From assembly GCF_001039355.2 (NCBI RefSeq), contig NW_019775625.1:52042-116041 (forward strand): a stretch of DNA of 64,000 bases. Direction: 5' to 3'. Positions 36,890-48,289 of this stretch are shown piece by piece. The position numbers and the translations under genes are program-made. Source of the stretch: Lingula anatina. Lineage: Eukaryota > Brachiopoda > Lingulata > Lingulida > Lingulidae. The notes beneath the pieces are model-generated. The model saw nothing but the letters and a program-made list of their open reading frames with translations. It did no database searches and was not told the origin of the DNA. The stretch's first letter is position 1. Every line of letters starts with the position of its first letter.

Positions 36890-38068
36890 TAATGTTTCTC
36901 ATCAAACAAGTGCCACTCCTTAGGTAATTTAAAACTCTATGAACACAATAAAAAGGAGGGAAAAATGCCTTCCACGAAAACTGAAAAAAAGTTTGTAGTT
37001 CAATTTTACACCCCAAATAAAGACGTAAAGACTGCCAAAATGGCATACAGTCAAGTTTCCAATGCGTTGTGATGAAGGGTTGAAAGTAACTCGTCATACG
37101 TCGAAAACACATTTATCTCTTTCAAAATCGTGATTTAAAAATTACCATTACAAGAAAGACAGTGAACAGCCTATTTCACCGAATTCTAACATCGCTGATT
37201 TATGTATATTTTTTTGTAAATAAATAAAAGCCATTAAAAAACAATGATAACAACTTAGAAAAAAGTCACATAGTGATTTTTATTCATGTTTTCTAATACA
37301 AAGCAAAAAAAAAAAAACAAACAAGACAAAAGAAGCACAACTAAAAGTTGTATAAGTAACAACAATCTAGGATACTAATTTTACTGTTGCAGACATGAGA
37401 GTTAACATACAAAAATACACACGTGGAACTTATGAATAGCAAAACAGGGAAGCTTATTAAGAGCTTCGGAAGGGATTTTCTTTAACACCATTCTGTACGA
37501 GAACCATGCGGCCCTCATATCCTAAATATAATTTACTTTTGTAACCAGCAGTTCAGATACAATGAAAAAAATTTACGCTGAAATCTAACACCATTGACAT
37601 TTTATTCCGTAAATAAATTTTTAAAAAATTAAAAACTTTTCGAAAAAGTCAGTCCTTGTCTATCTAATTCCTTTACTCATTTTTCGAGCTTAAAGCAAAC
37701 AACAAGAAATAAAAGCATTAATAAAAGGTGCATCACTATCTGTCATCTAGAATAATGACTTAGCTGATGTTATTATGACAGTTAACATACAAAAAATGCA
37801 TACTTAAGCTTTATTGAAAAGAAATGAACAAAAAAAGAAAGAAAAAAAGAAAAAGGAAAAGAAAACGGACGTTGATTAAGAACCTCTGAAGGGATTTTCT
37901 CAAAAGTCATAGCGCATTTGTACCAAGTGACGCTTATGTAACAGTGGATTACCCCGCTTTAAAAATTCAACGTTTTGAGATATTCTTGGATTTAGTACCT
38001 AAAGCTGAAAAAGTTCTAATAACCCTATGAAGTAATCTCTGTGATAAACAAATATTTTGCCCCGACGT
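36890..38068 (-). repeat. Block Z: 3' flank of gene C
   Basis: Homologous to the 3' flanks of genes A and B, again with two diverged internal copies of one segment (about 37270-37510 and 37670-37935). No gene was recognised. Confidence 0.6.
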
Positions 38069-40227
38069 TTATTTACCCAAGCATACGTAACACAAAGCAT
38101 AATAGTAATAATAATAGCAATACTGAGAAACACCGATATAGGGGCAGTAGTATCCAAGCCTCAAGCAACTGTCCAAGTAGCAAGCTCGCTTCTGGCGATT
38201 ACCTCCTGAAATATAATATAATATAATATAATATAATATAATATAATATAATATAATATAATATAATATAATATAATATAATAAGCAAAATTCGAGACAA
38301 TGGCTCACATTTAATGCCCTGCACATTTTATATACAAAGTAATCAATGAGTTTACTGCACTGGCACTGTTGTACGTTTTGCACCGAGTAACAATTAACAT
38401 TTAATAGATTAATCCTGTGCGCACCTGCCGGTGCTTGGGTTTTGGCGCTCTCTACAATGTTGTCGTCCTTCTGGGTAAGCCAGTATGCCTCCAGATCCCT
38501 GCAAAATTCCTGCATTCTGGGACTTAGGAAGGACTTGTCCTTGATCGGAGATGTGTTGACAACGAATCGCTTTTGTTCAATATCTTCATATGTGGTATTT
38601 TCGACGGTATTCTAAAAACATGATGGTATAGGTTAGATTACGGTTTTATTCATACATTGCACATGTTTAAATGCCACTTTATATCTTTAAACACAATTAA
38701 AAGTAATGTGTATGTTTAGATGTAAACACAGATTCAAAGTTCGAATTAATACGAAGTAAATCGTACCGATTGTTCCAAAGCGTTGGCCACGTCCTTGCTG
38801 TCAGTCTCTTCAGATTTGTTCATTGGAGTCAAGTAACAAGCAAACTTGTTGTTCATTTTCATCTTGTATACTACCAGACTCTAAAAAGATACAAAACAGG
38901 ACAATAAACTGTTGCTTAAAATGATGGAATATTTCAACAGAATATTTGGGAATTCTTTTTTTCTTTCTTTTTTTTCATAAAATTGATTAAAACAGGTTCT
39001 GATGGAATATTAACATACCCCACAAAATTACTTCATTGGCATCTTAAACGCAACAAAATTAAAAGGGAATTACTGGTAAATGTAGAAATGTTACCTCATT
39101 GAATCTAGTACATTCTACAGATCTCAGCTTAAGGCCCAGTCACAAATCAGTTGCGATGCGTCGGGGATGGGTAAAACCCGGGAAATTTTAACAAAATCTT
39201 GAGACAGATCTCACGATTTTGCACCCGTCGGAGGCGATTTGTTAGACATCGCCACACCCGTCGCGGTCCCCAAATTTGAAACTAAAATTTTAAGATTGCT
39301 GGCAAGATTTTTCACCCATTTTGGGCATCCCAGACACCATCTCCGATGACCTACGATGCCCTCCGATTAATCGGAGGCGTCCTCCGAATAATCTGAGACT
39401 AGTCGCAAGATTCTGTGTGGGATTGGAAAATCAGGTTGAGATTCAATGTCTGGGAGTAGTCTCCGGCGCCCTCCGACTGAATCGGAGGCGTCCTGCGACG
39501 ATTCGTACGCTTTATGTGATCGTCTCCGACGAATCGTACGGTGGAATCGTAGTAAATCGCCGTGTATATAAGGCCGCCTCCGACCGGATCGCTAAAAGTT
39601 TGAGACGCTCTTGCTGCAGGAGGCTGTGACAGAAGATTTTGAAGATGCCAAGGGATGCAATCGGAGGCGATCGGAGGCTAATCCAACGATTTTTCGACAA
39701 AACCGGGTCAAAATCCTTGAAAAAATCTCAGACAATGTGACTGCTCCACTTTTATTGGGATTATTGCTAGGATTGTTCAAGGATTCTTTATTTTCTACGA
39801 CGACCCCCGGCCAAAACTAATCCTCGACAGATCGCCGACATTGTGACTGGGCCATTAGAGGTACTAAACCTTATTTGCATTGACAAAGTATAAGTAAATT
39901 AGCCCTTTTTTGATTAGCAATTTCACAATAGTTTTAAAACCGCCTCTACCCACCCTCGAGTTGTCCATGGCAACGTGGAACTTCTCGTTGTTCACGTTGT
40001 ACACGGTGATGTTGTCCTGCAGATCAACCTGAACCGTTTCGTCAACTTTCTTCCCTTGCTTGTCGGTTAAACGGAGATGGTACTCCTGACGAAATAATAA
40101 TAAAAATAATCACATATAGTAAGGTGATGATGGTGATGAGATTGTTAGTTTTGATTGCTCATTTCTTGGCACATAATTCCAAGGATTTCCTTTAAAACCA
40201 GATCGATGCGTTATTTCCCAAATATTC

Positions 40228-40258
<31 letters not shown>

Positions 40259-41180
40259 TTATTTTTTTATTATTATTATTAGTGATAAAGTATGCCCACC
40301 TTCCACACATCTTGTGCTGCCTTGTTAGAGATGTGAACTGCTCCCAATGTTCCACCGACAGCAACAGCAACAACAACAATGACAGCAACAGCAACAATGA
40401 TGTACTTCTTGTACGACGCCTTGGTGTGAAATATAAAAAAAATGAAAAGGTAAATTGGAACAAAAGAATTCTTGGAATATAATATAATTCTCATCGCCAA
40501 CTGTGCTGTAAAGTGTATACGCCAATTACATTCACCATTGCAAACATGGTAATTTCGATAAAACATGAAAATTCCATATTAGATTTGTGTTAAAACTAAC
40601 TTAAAAATAATTTAAAATAACTCATCTCTTGACATGCATGCAATTTTATTATTGAAAAACGATGTTGATTCCTTCATAGAGAAACTTGAGACCCAGTACT
40701 CTGAAAATTAACAAATGCCGGACGGATGACTGTCTTTTCAGAAATAAAAATGTCTAAATATCTGCATAAGTCAACCTTTTTTCTTTACAGAATATTTTGA
40801 AGCGTTCTAAAAACTTAACTCACTAAAATAAAAAAGGGGGAATGAACCCCCCTCCCTCGCACATGTCGGTAAATAAACATGGTTACAATTTTAGACAAAA
40901 AAGCATGGTCTATATGACAAAGTTATTGTACAACTGGGCAAGGCTAAAAAATGGGCATTTACTGTTTAAAAAAAAATGAAAAACGATGAATATTCACAAC
41001 AAAAGCAATGTGGCTGACGCGACTCAACTGTTCACTTTTTTGAGGAGTGACCCTACTTAGAGTAAAAAAAAATTCTGTCCTGTACATCTGCTAACTTGAT
41101 ACACTTACCTCAGAGGACCCACCATCTGCGATGACTGTCACACCTGGCTCGGAAGTCTTTTCACTTACAGTTGGCAGCAT
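38069..41180 (-). CDS. BRICHOS-proregion peptide precursor, gene C (uncharged variant)
   Basis: Minus-strand exons 41109-41180, 40300-40419 (or to 40425), 39954-40085, 38767-38880, 38425-38611 and 38069-38205, about 253 residues. Anchor, BRICHOS Asp/Cys residues and RQKR are intact. Exon 1 is five codons shorter than in A and B, losing the GRDSA or RRDSA segment. The exon 2 acceptor AG is mutated to AC. The next AG, 6 nt inside the exon, restores an in-frame join without Thr-Lys. The mature peptide has 38 residues with Cys at 2, 7, 14, 23, 32 and 35, identical to gene B, but only one Arg, one Lys and one Asp, and a run of six Tyr. It still ends GK. A second ATG sits directly upstream (41181-41183). 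It could be neofunctionalised or decaying. Intron 3 carries a 723-bp transposon. Confidence 0.8.
38210..38284. repeat. (AATAT)n at the intron 5 acceptor of gene C
   Basis: About 14 units lie next to the mature-peptide exon acceptor, as in genes A and B. Confidence 0.9.
39132..39854. mobile_element. PIF/Harbinger-like nonautonomous element in intron 3 of gene C
   Basis: Ends GGCCCAGTCACAA and its complement, flanked by TTA on both sides. The same intron of gene A reads CTCAGCTTAGAGGTAC without the insert, giving a clean empty site and a 3-bp TTA duplication. TTA duplication and GGCCC-type ends fit Harbinger. The interior is rich in repeats of CTCCGA/TCGGAGGCG and has no transposase. Confidence 0.8.
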
Positions 41181-41259
41181 CATGAAAGTCTATCAAAACT
41201 CTTCTAGCAGAGAGCAGCACTCAAGGTTTTACTTTTTCCGACCGGTCGAGTTCGCCGTC

Positions 41260-41295
41260 TGCTTCTAGCTGGGCGTACTCTCCTTTTTATAGCTG
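41260..41295 (-). promoter_or_regulatory. TATA box of gene C
   Basis: Minus-strand TATAAAA at 41285-41291, 105 bp upstream of the first ATG of the aligned frame, with the same AAGGAGAGTACG context as gene B. Confidence 0.65.
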
Positions 41296-41299
41296 CCAT

Positions 41300-41475
41300 C
41301 ACGGCGGGATATTTTTGACAAACAAGTTTTCGATTCCAAAGAACGAACACTGTCTTCCAAGTTTTTAAGCAGAAATAAACGCGCTTTCATATGTTGATGT
41401 GGTGGGAAAGTTTTCGACAACCAGAAAAAAAAGAAAAAAAACTAAGCATTTTTAAGTGTCTTATCAATGGTTGTG
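41300..41475 (-). repeat. Promoter-proximal repeat, gene C (1 unit)
   Basis: One unit of the family seen at 7440-7910 and 26836-27990, with GACAAACAAGTTTTCGAT and TTTCATATGTTGATGTGGTG. Confidence 0.7.
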
Positions 41476-41479
41476 TAAT

Positions 41480-43000
41480 TTTAAAACATGAGACTGGATG
41501 CTGACAACCTATCATTAAGTGATTATTTATCATATTTGAAAAGAAAATGATGAGGTGTCGCATTTTTAACTTACGCAATTCAAAAACAAAACAAGTAGGC
41601 ATAAGAAAGGTTGAACTGATAAAATTTATTTATTCATTTATTTAAGAAACCACTTGGGACATTCACTGATGAATGTGAGTGGGATATTTGGTTAGACACA
41701 CAATGCAATGTCCAGATTTTTTATTTCTCTTCAAATTGATAAGCTGTTCGGTTCTACAGGTATTCAGCCACACAGCAATTGTTTCAACAAGGGCTGACTT
41801 CACGATAAAAACTTTACCCCCTAAAGTGGTCTAAACTTATTACCGAAAAACCTCGTCCAGTGGTAGGCCTATATTTGTAGTCCAGTGGTATATTTCTTTT
41901 GAGAAAAAAGTTCAACGTAAATCAAATGAGAAGTGCCATGCATATGGACGTAAAAAACACTGTAACTCGAAAAGGTACAAAACTGCCTACTCAGCAACCA
42001 CAACGACTTTAGAAGAAAAGGTGATTACAAAGCTATCAATCAATATTTGTGTTTAAAAGTATATAATTATCTCTAGGGCTTAGGGCCCTACATAATTAAC
42101 TCGTGGGTTGCTATCATATCATCAGTGCCAAAATTAAAAGGCGTGACTGATGAAAGAATTGCATGGTAGTAAATAATTTTGCGTTGTAAACAGAAAAAAT
42201 TGAGAAAAACGAACAAAAGGCTGAAAATACCACGACCCATTAAATAATTTTCAAATAAGTTTCGACAAAAAGACGGACGACTGAATCCATATAAGGCAAC
42301 AGACATTAAGATAATGATACATAACGATACTATGTTGCATGACACTTCCTGGCACGCAGTAGGTGATGGCATGCGTTTTATAAAGAAACTGAACACTGAG
42401 TAAAATAAACAATATCCCGAGGCGGACACGCACGTGTTACAAGCTCACAAACAAAAAAAAATAAATAAATAAAAAATTGACCCGTCATGTAAGTGCATGG
42501 CAAACAACATAAGGTTTCAAACGTGTGAGGAGTCACGTATTAAAGCGAGGACGAACGTGAGGGGACTTCGGCAAACACAGAACTGAACGATAAGACTATG
42601 TTTGAGGGCAGCTGTTGAAGGCCTACAATTTTAATTAAAATACAAACAGGTGATAAAATCGTGAGACGCAAAATCGTGAGTCAAATGACAATTATAAACA
42701 CCATCAAGTATTAAATAAAACTACCGTGTGTCCCTCTCTTTCGTGGATAAACTTAATTAAAATTGGATCAAATGCAGTGTTTGTTAAAATAAACATTTGT
42801 AACATATGAAAGAATCTAGATGAAACAAACAGTCGTAGAAATTTCAACATGATTTTCGTTTCATTTCTCTACAAATTTCAGCCATCATTATCTACGATCT
42901 GTCCTTTTGACCATGCATACGTGCTACCCTCTACCAGCGCGACTGATAGATTTTTCACAGACATTCACAGATATGTCTCTAGATAGAAAATGGTCATTTT
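41480..43000. repeat. Segmental block X, copy 5
   Basis: Paralogous to the other X blocks. It lacks the TTGAT-tailed insert and the 9864-11288 element, so it serves as their empty-site reference. The recurrent ORF is at 42088-42429. Confidence 0.7.
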
Positions 43001-43138
43001 GGTTCAAACTCACCCTGTTGAGAAATCCCATGTGGTAACAATTATCTCTGCGCGCGCACCAAAGGCTTTGTACTCGCTGTTCATGAGCTGAGCTTCACAA
43101 CGATGTGATAACTGCTCGTTACGCAACCAGTCTAAGGG

Positions 43139-43362
43139 TGCTTTCCCAGAGATTTAGATCGATCTAAAGATTAAGTTTTAGATCGACCTAACTCCCTGGG
43201 GGTTCACGCTAAATTGCAGTCAGCCGAGCGGGCACCATAGTTAATTACCGCCTTACAGCTTTTAGTAGGCGGGACAGACGCTTAAGCCGGCCAAGCTGAC
43301 AGTAATCTACTGAGACTCCCCACAGGGATAGATCGATCTAAAAATCTATGGAAATGGGGTGT
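43139..43362. repeat. GATCGATC-bearing element, copy 3
   Basis: Single copy of the unit at 19336-19768, with TAGATCGATCTAAA at both ends and CTGGGGGTTCACGC inside. Confidence 0.65.
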
Positions 43363-46300
43363 AAGGCTTTTTTATCTGTCACAGATGAGCAAGTGATTTA
43401 AGTCAGAGAAATTAACTGTCTTGATTGCTGTCAAGCAGACTTAGACTGGACCTGCTAAGTGGCAGTGCCTGAGCAGTTATGCAAACAATTACCAGCCATG
43501 TAATCGCAATGCGCCATGCTTACGAGTTACGGGACCCTGGTAAACGCGTTAGGTGCACACTTCTCTTTCGTGGCAGGGGCGGATCCAGGATTATTTGAGG
43601 GAGGTCTGGTTTTCAGGGGTGACATGCCACCGATGCAAAGCCGACCCCCCCCCTTAAAATGGGGTTCGAGGCCTGCTGAAGGTCTCCGAACAATTGTGGT
43701 ATTTTAGAGGGCGAACGGTGCCATTTAGTGCGGTTTAGAACTATGATTCAGCTAGTCAAAATTCTAATTTCAAGCCCATTGGTGTGATTTTTTTTAGAAA
43801 TCGACACCCTCCTAAATTCGCCATTGCGTGGATATTATACAATCAAAATGAATCAAATGCAGCCTTAACGAACCAAATAAAATATGGTAGATGAGACAAA
43901 CCTTCATAAATTAGTAATTCATAGTCTTTTAAAGGTACAACGGATTATGTCAGAGGACAACGCACCACTAACGCGTTGGGTGATTAAAAAATTCGTCTAA
44001 TACCTAACTACGCCCCCTTTTTATGAATGGTCGCCGTGGGAAGAAGACAATGCGACCATAAGTAATTAACGCATCGACACTAAGGTTTAACAATGATGTT
44101 TTTCTCAAGCCAGCACGTAGCGCGAGCCTTGTCAAAATAAGCTGTTGAAGCCGCAGCGGGACGCCAACACCACTTTATCTTTGCTTGTTATGTAATCCGG
44201 TAAACGACGTGTGGCTCGTTGAATCAGCTATTAAGATCGCTTCAGTTAATTATAACCTTGTGGAACGTGCTTGCATCATATATCTCGCTAGACAACTTGA
44301 TTGACTTATTTCACTATGGATTTGCCGAGCATTACTTAAATTTTACCTGGACAGTTTACCGGGCGATCTCGACAGCGTGACCCTCACATTGCAGGGCATG
44401 ACTTGCGTATATGCACAGAGTCTGCTTGATATGAATATACTAATGCTGCCGTGGTTCAATATGTTCTTTAAAACTTCATATTACACTGTAAACATCTTTT
44501 CAGGCCACCATTCACAGAAACTTTATTTTCAAAACAATAACTACATTCCGCGTCGAGTCGACTTTGAGCACGCGGCTGATATTTCATTGGCGCCATTTTT
44601 TTACATGTGCAAGCAACAATATATCGAACGCGCTAACTACATTGCGACAAAGTCGTTATAGCTTTTATATAGAACTGTTAAAAGTGCTTATGCACCTCAG
44701 TAACCTTTTTGTTTACTTAACACTTTTATATCCAATTGTATTCCAGGTTACAAGTACGGTTACAAAGGTAATTCAGACGATGTAGGCACATGTAGGCCTA
44801 CATGCCTTATCCAACCACAGTGTTAATTTATTGGTTTGTTTGCGGTCATTTTTATGTTGCCATGTTGCTCACTATTTTTGTTTTAATGTTTCATCTAAAA
44901 GTCAACTTAAATTTTATAACCATTAATTGCATGGAATCAACATTTGTTCGGTTAGACTATTTAACTAAATTAGACTTTTAAGTAACAAGTTAAAACTTGA
45001 AAACAGTTAAACTTTTAAATTGTGGAAAAAAGATCAAACTGACATTCGAACTAACATATTCACTGCATGCAACGTTCAGTATTATTTTGTTATCAACATT
45101 TGCTTGATGGTAAAAGTTGTTGTTTTAAATAGGTCCGTTTTTCATATAAAGTAATAAAAGGGCCCTTAAATAGCCTCATTTTCATAAGAATTTTCAGTGT
45201 TAAAATTGTTTGTTTTTATTTGCTTCATTTTACAGATTATTGCTTGCTGAAAATTTGATAAAATATAGGACGTTTTAAGGACAATTAACTTTCTGTAAAA
45301 ATTATCCAGCGTTTGTATTAATGTAAACAAAACTTAATTTAACCTTCTTTAAAATAATGCAATTGTTCTTCATGTACGCATACACATTGTATATTGAATA
45401 TGTAGACCCCCCTCCCAAGTAAAACGCTTCTAATATATACCCTGTATCCTTTTTTCTCTTCAGACGGACACAATAGAGAATGTGGTCAAACCAAAAATGC
45501 TTTTTGTCAAACAGATAACAGATTCATCAGTATAAATAAAAGGAAACACTTCAGCAATTTTTTCTTCTGTTTTTTTTTTTCTGTCTCAGTGAAAACTTAA
45601 ATACCCCTAGGATGCTACGTGGGCCAAGCGTTCCAAAGTAACACGTACCAGTATCAGCATTCTTCAACAAAAAAGTTAGAAACATTGGTATCTGCAGTGC
45701 AGTAAAATTTGAAAGAAAGACAGAAGACAAAGGCCACTCTCACATCAGGTTTTCTCCCTGTCATTATTTTATATAAGGAGTCTGCTAGTCCTCTGGTTTT
45801 CCCTCCTACTTTTTTTTCATCACTACATTCTTGTTTCACCTACAGATGTTATTATAATATATCTTAAATAATAATAAAGCAAAAATGAGTATAATATCGC
45901 ATAGTTTTGGATCACTATAACATATTTTTTCTTACGACGGGGCTGAACCCGATCTCAATCAACAGCCTACAAAGCACATACCAACATCTCAACATTCCGT
46001 TTGAGAACGTTCATTTCGAAAAAAGTATTTGTACAAATTTCGAGTGTTGGTAGTGAGTGCTTTCAATATTTAAGTTGATCTTTGAAATAAAATTACATAA
46101 ACTGTGATAATTTTGAGCCTTCCAGCAATATTGTTATATGCGTGCTGATGTCTCATCGGTATTCATCGGACATACCTCAACAGACAATGGAAGAGGAAGT
46201 GACAAAAGAGTCATGAGCCAGCACTAATGTCCCTGAAATAAAGACAGGCGATGGTTATCTGTAACTACCTCTGGTTGAAGAGAATGAGGTGAGAAACCGA

Positions 46301-46620
46301 CCACTAATTACTGTGGCCATAAACTTCGTTATTAACCTAATTTGCCTTCTCCACCTAGATCTCGAAGCCCAGTCTATCACGATGCAAATATTTACGTCTG
46401 TGACCACATTCTGTACACCGCAACGTATACCAAATAATATACATACATTGCGAACAAAATTAAAACAAATATATATAAAAAGCAACTGTCACACGCATGA
46501 GATGGACAGTGAATCGTTCAGCTATTCGGGGGATAAAACCATCTGACTCAACGCACTTCATGACAAAGAACGTTCACACAAAAGAAAATGATAAGATAAT
46601 AAAAACAATTACGGAACGCC
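43363..46620. other. Intergenic, no gene recognised
   Basis: Contains fragments of the hAT-like and foldback repeats to about 43900, then AT-rich sequence. The longest frames (44377-44661 and 46289-46546) have no recognisable domain, splice context or paralogue in the window and are not called. Confidence 0.5.
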
Positions 46621-47090
46621 ACCCTACAATACATACACCTGTATGAAGAGACGTTATCGATGTTTTTTCGAATGTGATGAACTTTCGGGGGCATTTTCAA
46701 ATACCCCCATTCTCCATGGGCGCTATCGGCCTGCGTAGATCAATCCAACTCTGCGGGTACTCTCGCTGAGTGTAATCAGCTTAACTGAAGACACGCTTCC
46801 TAGAGCAGCTATAGGGCCCATACCTTCCACAGAGGCGGTAAATCTATTAAGAATGATGACATTAAGAGGCCACAGAAGTACCCGCTATAATACCAGTAGG
46901 AAAGGCACTCTCCAGATACATGTACTGCAGTATGTAACAAAATAATTTAGAAAGAGAATGTAATCAATCTTAAGACTACCACAAAATCATCTGCTAGGTA
47001 TGTAAATAAAATATATAAAGCCTCAGCTAGTATATGTGTTTTCCAAACAGGCTTTATTTACGCATTGCAACAGTACTGGTGATACCGGTG

Positions 47091-47257
47091 TGACAGGAAT
47101 GGTAGTCCTACAATGTAGGAATGGAATTCCGGAGTCCCATATGATTAGTACAGGTTAGGGTTAGTTGGAGTATTGAGGTAAATATATGGGACGAATGTCA
47201 CCTGTACAAAGTAATGGAGAAATGACTACAGTTTTTAGCGGACTGCCATTCCTGTTA
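47091..47257. mobile_element. Foldback element TGACAGGAATGGTAGT, copy 3
   Basis: Same element as 32714-32880. The right end has two substitutions. Confidence 0.65.
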
Positions 47258-47438
47258 CACAGATTCATTACACACAGTCTTCAATCGTCAACCTAATATA
47301 TTATATGTACTAGCAGTATTTTCTATATAAAGGTTTTCATTTCTGATAGGCATATACCATTATTATAATGTATTATTGTAAGGCCACAGCCTTTTTTTTA
47401 TAAATGATGTGTTAGAACCAATAAAAATCATTATTATA

Positions 47439-48289
47439 CTGAACAAAAATATAAACGCACGAAACTAAAATGGTCAGTTGAAATGGATAATCATGAAATA
47501 TGCCCAGATTGATGGTTTATTTGTGAACTGATGGATTTGTTTTGATCAATTATAGTGGTCTGGTTTCACTTGGCCGCTCCCCGTGAGTATACTCAAAGGT
47601 TCAGTTTTTACACCCATAAGACTAATGGAGCATGACGGAGTAGAGGTCAATCTGCAAGACCAATACTCGGACACTCTACCGTCTAGGCAATAAAAAGACA
47701 CGCCAAAATGTGTATTTCTGCCACTTGTCAACATGCCACAGATGTCTGGAACCATGAGGGAGCATGCCATCAGCATGCTCAGTGCTGGCTTGTCAGTAAC
47801 AGAAGTTGCAGCATGCCTGAATGTGCATCATTCCACTGTCAGCCGTCTGGGAACACGCTTCAGAGACACTGGTAGCATTAGGAACCACCCTCATGCACCA
47901 TGTCGCCCAACAAACACCTGTGGAATGTTCTGGATCAGAGTTTTCAGCCATCATATTCCAGCTCTCGAAAATGTTCGCCAACTGCAAGAAGCACTCCAGG
48001 AGGAATGGGATAATATCCCTTAGGCATCTATTGACAACTTAGTGATGTCCATGCGCCGCTGGTGTACTGCTGTGCACAACTTTAATGGTGTCTGTGAACT
48101 CAGGATGTTGACCCCCAATGGTGTATTTGATGCTCTAACTCTTGGACTATGCATTTAAACTTCCCTTAATGCTCTCAAATTGATGTCTATTTGTCGAGTA
48201 AAATATGCTGTTATTTTTGGCTATATACTCTAGTTCCATATATTAAAATAAATCTACATATTCTTTCGTGCGTTTATATTTTTGTTCAG
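47439..48289 (+). mobile_element. Internally deleted Tc1/mariner-type element
   Basis: 851 bp with perfect 26-bp inverted repeats beginning CTGAACAAAAATATAAACGC, flanked by TA. The frame at 47733-48023 starts with a transposase DNA-binding domain (MREHAISMLSAGLSVTEVA, then HHSTVSRLGTRF) and passes straight to the C-terminal end (QEEWDNIP). The DDE catalytic core is missing and the element is nonautonomous. Block Y copies 1 and 2 lack it at the matching site. Confidence 0.88.

Noticed and set aside
39321-39820. Overlapping Arg-rich ORFs at 39321-39820
   Set aside because: They fall inside the Harbinger-like element and arise from its TCGGAGGCG repeats on both strands.
44377-44661. 94-residue plus-strand ORF
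   Set aside because: No recognisable domain, promoter, splice context or paralogue.
47733-48023. Functional Tc1 transposase
   Set aside because: The frame lacks the DDE catalytic region and joins the DNA-binding start directly to the C-terminal end.
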